This document shows, piece after piece, positions 7,476-11,600 of a stretch of 11,600 nt of DNA (its first letter is position 1; every line of letters begins with the position of its first letter). The notes beneath the pieces are model-generated. The model worked only from the letters and a program-made list of their open reading frames with translations. It did no database searches and was not told the origin of the DNA. A program made the translations under genes and the position numbers. This DNA comes from Chloroflexota bacterium (lineage in GTDB: Bacteria > Chloroflexota > Anaerolineae > Promineifilales > Promineifilaceae), in assembly GCA_030599405.1 (NCBI GenBank), contig JAUVOB010000011.1, positions 1-11,600 on the forward strand, read 5' to 3'.

Positions 7476-8993
7476 ATGAGTATTCAAACTATTAATCTCG
7501 ACGCAGAAGACGACATCGTCTCTATCCGAGACAGGCTAGATTGGGTTCGGGAGCAGCGCGTCGTACTCGTTCTGCCAGATCGCGGGGATCTCCTCACAGA
7601 ATACCTCGATCTGGCCCTTCTTCGCCGGTACGCTGATGATCTGCGCCTCGAAGTTGGTCTTGTCACTGTTGACTCCAGGGTGAGTGGTCAAGCCAAATCC
7701 CTCGGATTTCCTGTTTTCCGTACTGTGAAAGACAGTGCGAAGAGTAAGCGAGGGTGGTGGCTGAGCCGACGCCGGAGTGATTTAGTAGCCCGACCAGTAA
7801 AGCTAGAACGGGAGGATCGCCGGGAAATTGAGCGCCGGAAGAAGGTCCGACCTCAATGGCAACGTTGGATGCTCCGATATCTCGCCATCACCGTCTATAT
7901 TCTGACCTTAGCCTTTCTATTTGTTACTGCTGTCTACGCAATACCTGGCGCAGTTGTAACCTTCAAACCAGACCTACAACCGATAGATATTACCCACCAG
8001 ATTGTCGCCGATCCACAGCTTGAGACTGTAAATTTTAGCGGGTCGTCTGTACCAGGCCGGGTTTTAAGATCCGTTCAAGAATGGCAAGCGGAGGTAGAAA
8101 CTAGCGGATTAATCGAAGTACCTAATACGCCTGCAAGAGGGTCGGTTGTTTTTGTTAATCAGATTGACCTGCCTGTAACAGTTCCAGCCGGGACCAGGGT
8201 GACTACCTCAGCTGGGCAACGAGTGGTATTTCAAACGATGGAAAGCGTGAGGGTGCCGGAAGGTCCCGGGGCTTTAGTCGAGGTCGAAGTAGTGGCCATT
8301 GATCCTGGCCTTGGCGGCAACGTGGTTGCCAATCTGGTCAACCGTATTGAAGGCTCGTTATCACTCCAGTTGGAGGTTAGAAATCTGGAGGATATTGAAG
8401 GAGGAACTGTCCGCCAGGAATTTGCAGTGAGTGATGCCGACGTTGAACGACTGAATGCCCAAGTTATGGATCAGATGAAGACTCTGGCACTCACAGAGAT
8501 GAAGAGCATGCTCGCCGATAACGAGTTCCTTGCTGCAGACTCCTTACGCGTCGTCCATATGCTTCATGAAACCTATTCCCATTTCCCAGGGGAAAAGACA
8601 AATAGGTTAGCGGTAGATATTCGGGCGGCGATGGAGGCGACGGCCGTCGACGAGACACAAGCGATAGAACTGGTCTATGATGAACTGGCATCGTCAGTAT
8701 TTGCTGGCTACGAGTTGGTGCCCGATAGCCTCCAGTTTCGTAGCGGCAGGGTGTTAGGCGTGGATGCTGAGGGTCGTGTGACTTTTGAGATGCTTGGCGA
8801 TGGTCAAATGGCTGCTCGACTAGGCCTGGACAACCCCATTGATCGGATAGCCGGGCAGGAAACAGGTCAGGCCCAAGCCTACTTATACGAACAGCTTCCT
8901 CTGAGGGAATATCCCAGTATCCAAACCTGGCCAAGCTGGTTCAATCGAGTTCCATATCTTCCCATTCGTATCCAGACAGAGATCGAAACCTGA
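7476..8993 (+). CDS. Baseplate J-like single-pass membrane protein
   Basis: Protein of 505 residues and unproven function, of a type I associate with Chloroflexota alaS-ruvX clusters and usually labelled baseplate J/gp47 family. Residues 1-85 are cytoplasmic and may form a small alpha/beta fold (VVLVLPDRGDLL, then LEVGLVTVDSRV). A highly basic stretch follows (about 97-131, many Arg/Lys), then one transmembrane helix at about 132-155. The large outer part is beta-rich. Its section 215-300 (SVVFVNQ, LPVTVPAGTRVTT, VEVVAIDPGLGGNVVANLVN) resembles the N-terminal repeat of phage baseplate J proteins. The C-terminus ends in aromatic and proline residues (TWPSWFNRVPYLPIRI). By the positive-inside rule the N-terminus is cytoplasmic. 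It starts 12 bp after alaS stops, with no clear ribosome binding site, so coupled translation is possible. No other phage structural gene is nearby, so it is not evidence of a prophage. Confidence 0.82.
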   Translation: MSIQTINLDAEDDIVSIRDRLDWVREQRVVLVLPDRGDLLTEYLDLALLRRYADDLRLEVGLVTVDSRVSGQAKSLGFPVFRTVKDSAKSKRGWWLSRRRSDLVARPVKLEREDRREIERRKKVRPQWQRWMLRYLAITVYILTLAFLFVTAVYAIPGAVVTFKPDLQPIDITHQIVADPQLETVNFSGSSVPGRVLRSVQEWQAEVETSGLIEVPNTPARGSVVFVNQIDLPVTVPAGTRVTTSAGQRVVFQTMESVRVPEGPGALVEVEVVAIDPGLGGNVVANLVNRIEGSLSLQLEVRNLEDIEGGTVRQEFAVSDADVERLNAQVMDQMKTLALTEMKSMLADNEFLAADSLRVVHMLHETYSHFPGEKTNRLAVDIRAAMEATAVDETQAIELVYDELASSVFAGYELVPDSLQFRSGRVLGVDAEGRVTFEMLGDGQMAARLGLDNPIDRIAGQETGQAQAYLYEQLPLREYPSIQTWPSWFNRVPYLPIRIQTEIET

Positions 8994-9005
8994 ACTCCTA
9001 CTAAG

Positions 9006-9158
9006 ATGGCGTCAACCAGGATATGTTGCTTGGATCTCGCTCCTATTGTCAGGGAAATGTCGGGAATTCGTAGGGGAGTCCTCCTGGAGAATGTGATACA
9101 AAAAGTAGTTAGGTTTGACAAGACCATGGCATGCGGTTTTTTTGGATTGAGATCATGA
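9006..9158 (+). CDS. Doubtful small ORF, 50 aa, overlapping ruvX start as ATGA
   Basis: An ATG 12 bp after the preceding stop opens a frame of 50 codons whose TGA (9156-9158) overlaps the ATG chosen for ruvX (9155-9157). That ATGA junction is typical of coupled genes. Against it, there is no ribosome binding site, the sequence (beginning MASTRICCLD, ending ACGFFGLRS) matches nothing I recognise, and it is not IreB, which sits between alaS and ruvX in Firmicutes. If it is not a gene, 8994-9154 is a plain intergenic spacer of about 160 bp. Confidence 0.2.
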   Translation: MASTRICCLDLAPIVREMSGIRRGVLLENVIQKVVRFDKTMACGFFGLRS

Positions 9159-9616
9159 ATCGTTCATCTTCATCCCGGTTAATGGCAATTGATCTCGGGG
9201 ATAAGCGCATCGGTATTGCGCTCAGCGATCCTTCTTGGACGATAGCCTCCGGGTTTGGAGTCATCAAGCGATCATCCAGGCAATCGGATTTTGATAAGAT
9301 TGGTCACATTGCCGAGGAACATAACGTATTACGTATCATCGTTGGCCTCCCAACCTTGCTTTCTGGTGAGGAAGGTACGCGAGCTGCCTGGGCTCGTGAC
9401 TATGCATCCTCTTTGTCCAGCGCTCTCGGTATTCAGGCCAGACTCTGGGACGAGTCACTTACTACGGTTGACGCGGAGGCAAGCATGCGCGAACGGGGGT
9501 ACAGCCAGAATCGGCGTCGAGAGAGGGTTGACTCGGTGGCTGCTGCATTCATCCTTCAATCCTATCTTGAATTTATCCGTTCTGAAGGCCTATCTCTAGA
9601 GAATGAAGACTCTTAG
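9155..9616 (+). CDS. ruvX: YqgF/RuvX family nuclease (putative pre-16S rRNA processing / Holliday junction resolvase)
   Basis: RNase H-like fold nuclease of 153 residues, a normal length for the family. YqgF is needed for 16S rRNA 5'-end maturation in E. coli and has been described as a Holliday junction resolvase in other bacteria. Motifs in order: AIDLGDKRIGIALSD (11-25) with D13, IIVGLP (61-66), WDESLTT (98-104) with E100, and VDSVAA (125-130) with D126. These acidic residues are the expected metal-binding set. The start is ambiguous. An ATG at 9131 would add eight residues, but the ATG at 9155 has GAG just upstream and overlaps the stop of a possible short ORF. An ATG at 9182 would leave almost nothing before the first strand. 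The 3' end overlaps mltG by 14 bp, indicating co-translation. Confidence 0.93.
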   Translation: MNRSSSSRLMAIDLGDKRIGIALSDPSWTIASGFGVIKRSSRQSDFDKIGHIAEEHNVLRIIVGLPTLLSGEEGTRAAWARDYASSLSSALGIQARLWDESLTTVDAEASMRERGYSQNRRRERVDSVAAAFILQSYLEFIRSEGLSLENEDS

Positions 9617-10808
9617 TGAACCAGATCAGGAAAAGAAAAGCCCACTAAGGTGGATTGCTAGACTGGCCGTACTTCTAGTAGCTGTATCAGCGTGTCTAGT
9701 GGCCTCCGTTTTTCTACTCGCCAGATGGCAGAAAGTCCGTCTTGGTGGAATTGCCGAGCTAAACCGAGGTGCGGTTGGTCTAAATCCCCTTGAGCTTCTT
9801 TATCTCGAATCCTACCTCGCATTAAACGCCGATGCCCTGAATACACCCGATGGATCAGGAGAGGAGAAATTAACCTTTGTCGTATCACCTGGAGAGACCG
9901 CAGAGATTATTGCTACCAATCTAAGCAAAGCGGGTTTGCTAGGCGATGTAGAACTTTTCGTAAGATACGTCCGTTATGTCGGTCTAGATGGGCAAATGGA
10001 AATAGGCAACTATCGGCTTAGCCCTGACATGACGATTCCAGATCTGGCCACGACACTTTCTCAGGCAGGGATACAGGAAGTTGAGATCAGATTCCTAGAA
10101 GGATGGCGCATCTCAGAAATGGTTGAATACCTCAGCGTGACCCGTCCAGCAAATATCGATCCGCAGGAGTTCGCCCGCATTGCGGACGGCAGCATTCCTT
10201 ACGATCTGAGCGGATACGGCTTTCTGAGGGCCAAACCTGATGGATCAGGCCTAGAGGGATATCTATTTCCTGGAGGTTATCGCTTACCAGTAGACGCCGA
10301 TGCCGCCTTCTTAATAGACATAATGCTGGAAAACTTCGACCGGCAGGTTCCTGACCAATTGAGGGCATCCTTCGAGCGCAACGGATTATCCATCCACGGA
10401 GCGGTAACCCTGGCCTCGATTATCGAAAAAGAAACCAGTGTGGCGATGGAAATGCCTCTAATGGCCAGTGTTTATACCAATCGTCTTTCAGAGGGTATGC
10501 TTCTCCAGGCGGATCCGACTGTTCAGTACTCAATAGGCTACCATTCGGAGACAGATAGTTGGTGGAAATCGCCGCTAGCAGAAGCAGATCTGTCGGTCGA
10601 TTCACCTTACAACACGTACATTTATGAAGGCTTACCCCCTGGACCGATTACCAATCCAGCTCTGGCGGCTTTACAGGCTGTCGCGGCGCCAACTCAAACG
10701 GACTACCTCTTCTTTGTAGCCGATTGCGAAGCCGAAGTAGCAGGCTCTCACGTATTCAGCCGAACATTCGAGGAACACTTGGCCAATGTTAATCAATGCC
10801 GACAGTAG
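9603..10808 (+). CDS. mltG: Endolytic murein transglycosylase MltG
   Basis: Inner-membrane lytic transglycosylase that cuts nascent glycan strands and helps set glycan chain length. The 401-residue product has a short cytoplasmic N-terminus, one transmembrane helix at about 18-40, and a LysM-like subdomain at about 90-158 (TFVVSPGETAEIIATNL). The YceG/MltG catalytic domain runs from about 160 to 395. Family signatures: LEGYLFP (217-223), ASIIEKET (271-278) with E275 as the predicted catalytic glutamate, LQADPTVQYSIG (301-312), SPYNTY (334-339) with GLPPGPI (343-349), and HVFSRTFEEH (383-392). The usual FVADGTGGH-like loop is longer here (FVADCEAEVAGSH). It starts inside the end of ruvX and its own end overlaps the next gene by 23 bp, so the three are likely translated together. 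Confidence 0.95.
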   Translation: MKTLSEPDQEKKSPLRWIARLAVLLVAVSACLVASVFLLARWQKVRLGGIAELNRGAVGLNPLELLYLESYLALNADALNTPDGSGEEKLTFVVSPGETAEIIATNLSKAGLLGDVELFVRYVRYVGLDGQMEIGNYRLSPDMTIPDLATTLSQAGIQEVEIRFLEGWRISEMVEYLSVTRPANIDPQEFARIADGSIPYDLSGYGFLRAKPDGSGLEGYLFPGGYRLPVDADAAFLIDIMLENFDRQVPDQLRASFERNGLSIHGAVTLASIIEKETSVAMEMPLMASVYTNRLSEGMLLQADPTVQYSIGYHSETDSWWKSPLAEADLSVDSPYNTYIYEGLPPGPITNPALAALQAVAAPTQTDYLFFVADCEAEVAGSHVFSRTFEEHLANVNQCRQ

Positions 10809-11451
10809 ACGAAGAGTTCCGGTCGCCACGCTATTGGTCAGAATTCTATTTGCCGCCGCAGTGCTAGTGCTCCTCGCCAGTTGCACCAGCGTCCCTCCGG
10901 TTATCAAAATCGGTATGGTAGGTCCATTTGAAGGACGACATCGTGATGTTGGCTATGACGTGATTTACGGTGCCAGGCTCGCCGTTCGCGAGGAGAACAC
11001 GAGCGAAAACATAGGAGATTACCGAGTAGCCCTGGTTGCCCTTGATGATTTTGGTGATCCCGACACCGCCCAAGAAGTGGCTCGGAGTTTGGTCCTTGAT
11101 CCTGCCGTTGTCGCCGTAGTCGGGCACTGGTTGCCTGAGACAACAGAGGCTGCGTCTCCGATATATGGTGCGGCCGGATTACCGTTTGTTCCGGCAGGAG
11201 TCATTCCCTTCGGCCGTTCGGATCCAGAGTCGTTGCCGGATGAATTTCGGCGAAATTATGCTGAAGTGACGCCGTTTGATGAGATCGCCGGTCCCTTCGC
11301 TGGCGCTGGTTACGATTCTATCGGTTTAGTCCTCAAGGCGATATCACAGGCTTCTGAAAATGAGAAGGTCATAGACCGGACAACGATTGGAGATATACTC
11401 AGCAACTTGGAGCATAATGGAATTACTGGAAACGTTCATACACCCCATTAG
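10786..11451 (+). CDS. Short lipoprotein resembling half of a type 1 periplasmic binding protein
   Basis: The 221-residue product has an N-terminal hydrophobic stretch (about 15-32) ending in a lipobox, LASC, with lipidated C33. The mature part starts like a branched-chain amino acid-type (Peripla_BP_6) binding protein: IKIGMVGPFEG (40-50), a helix with GARLAVRE, VALVALDDFGDP, then VVAVVGHWLPETTEAASPIY (109-128). After GLPFVPAGVIPFG it passes straight to FRRNYAEVTPFDE and FAGAGYDSIGLVLKAI (171-186), which match the late part of the fold. The roughly 130 residues that usually make the second lobe are absent without a frame break. It ends abruptly after GITGNVHTPH, where relatives continue. It overlaps mltG by 23 bp. 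It may be a conserved compact family or a decaying gene; no permease or ATPase gene is visible here. Confidence 0.72.
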   Translation: MLINADSRRRVPVATLLVRILFAAAVLVLLASCTSVPPVIKIGMVGPFEGRHRDVGYDVIYGARLAVREENTSENIGDYRVALVALDDFGDPDTAQEVARSLVLDPAVVAVVGHWLPETTEAASPIYGAAGLPFVPAGVIPFGRSDPESLPDEFRRNYAEVTPFDEIAGPFAGAGYDSIGLVLKAISQASENEKVIDRTTIGDILSNLEHNGITGNVHTPH

Positions 11452-11554
11452 TGTTTCGATTGCCACCGTAGGAGTACCAGCTCTAATAAAGTCGGCGAAG
11501 GAGAGATGGATAATCTCAGGCAGTCAAATTGTACTCAGAGGAGGAGTTGAATAA
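11417..11554 (+). other. Open +1 frame that may be the true C-terminus of the preceding gene
   Basis: One frame on from the lipoprotein gene, codons are open from about 11375 to a TAA at 11552-11554 that directly abuts the next ATG. The two frames meet at CCCC (11443-11446). Removing one C would read through to a 255-residue protein, adding 35 residues (ISVSIATVGV near the join, IVLRGGVE at the end). Read alone from ATG 11417 it would be a 45-residue peptide with no ribosome binding site. Confidence 0.3.
11539..11544 (+). promoter_or_regulatory. Ribosome binding site AGGAGG
   Basis: Perfect Shine-Dalgarno core ten bases ahead of the ATG at 11555. It is the strongest such site in the rightward operon and fixes the start of the gene leaving the window. 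Confidence 0.8.
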
Positions 11555-11600
11555 ATGTTTCGTAAATTAATTGGAGTTCTATTCTTATTGATCGGCTTGC
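11555..11600 (+). CDS. 5' end of a secreted or membrane protein, cut by window edge
   Basis: Fifteen codons are visible: MFRKLIGVLFLLIGL. Two basic residues followed by a hydrophobic run indicate a signal peptide or first transmembrane helix. A strong AGGAGG precedes the start, and no terminator separates it from the upstream genes, so it probably belongs to the same operon. Its function cannot be judged. Confidence 0.65.
   Translation, partial: MFRKLIGVLFLLIGL

Noticed and set aside
7476..8993. Prophage remnant, suggested by baseplate J likeness
   Set aside because: It is a membrane-anchored protein within a housekeeping operon, with no tail, capsid, integrase or attachment sequence nearby.
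9115..9143. TTGACA at 9115 as a ruvX promoter
   Set aside because: The expected -10 position is a run of T residues with poor match, and the predicted start would fall near or inside the ruvX coding region.
11506..11550. Fourteen-codon leader ORF before the last gene
   Set aside because: Too short to support, and the overlapping frame ending at 11554 is a better explanation.

Overview
This is a housekeeping-type bacterial chromosome segment of moderate GC content. The best guess at the organism is a member of the Chloroflexota. The reason is the gene order: alaS, then a membrane-anchored baseplate-J-like protein, then ruvX, mltG and a short lipoprotein binding protein. A T-box-controlled valS lies next to this cluster. 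The taxonomic call rests on remembered gene order and protein style, not on a search. I see no phage, transposon, CRISPR array, tRNA or rRNA.

Layout. On the minus strand (about 2870 down to 40), valS encodes an 815-residue valyl-tRNA synthetase of the short archaeal/Rickettsia-like type. It sits behind a complete T-box riboswitch that can be read in detail: a consensus promoter (TTGACA, 16 bp, TATAAT), a stem I specifier loop with a GUC valine codon, stems II and III, the AGGTGGTACCGCGG T-box, and mutually exclusive antiterminator and terminator hairpins. Divergently on the plus strand, 2885-4228 encodes a membrane-anchored M23 metallopeptidase with all metal and catalytic residues plus a carboxypeptidase-regulatory-like C-terminal domain. 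A loosely packed region (4229-4745) follows. It holds a doubtful 75-codon ORF, a possible promoter and a weak terminator-like hairpin, but no T-box for alaS.

From 4746 to the right edge all genes lie on the plus strand and are closely packed, probably one operon: alaS (class II AlaRS, 905 aa), a baseplate-J-like single-pass membrane protein (505 aa), ruvX (YqgF nuclease), mltG (endolytic murein transglycosylase), a short lipoprotein resembling half of a branched-chain-amino-acid-type binding protein, and the first 15 codons of another membrane or secreted protein. ruvX/mltG overlap by 14 bp and mltG/lipoprotein by 23 bp, which suggests translational coupling.

Functionally the window joins two aminoacyl-tRNA synthetases with envelope and peptidoglycan genes (M23 peptidase, MltG) and a nuclease involved in rRNA processing or recombination. 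The points most worth a second look are the readable valine T-box on an archaeal-like ValRS, the compact binding protein with a possible frameshift at a CCCC run near 11443, and an inverted repeat framing a GGT tract inside alaS. I did not find a clear new biological system.
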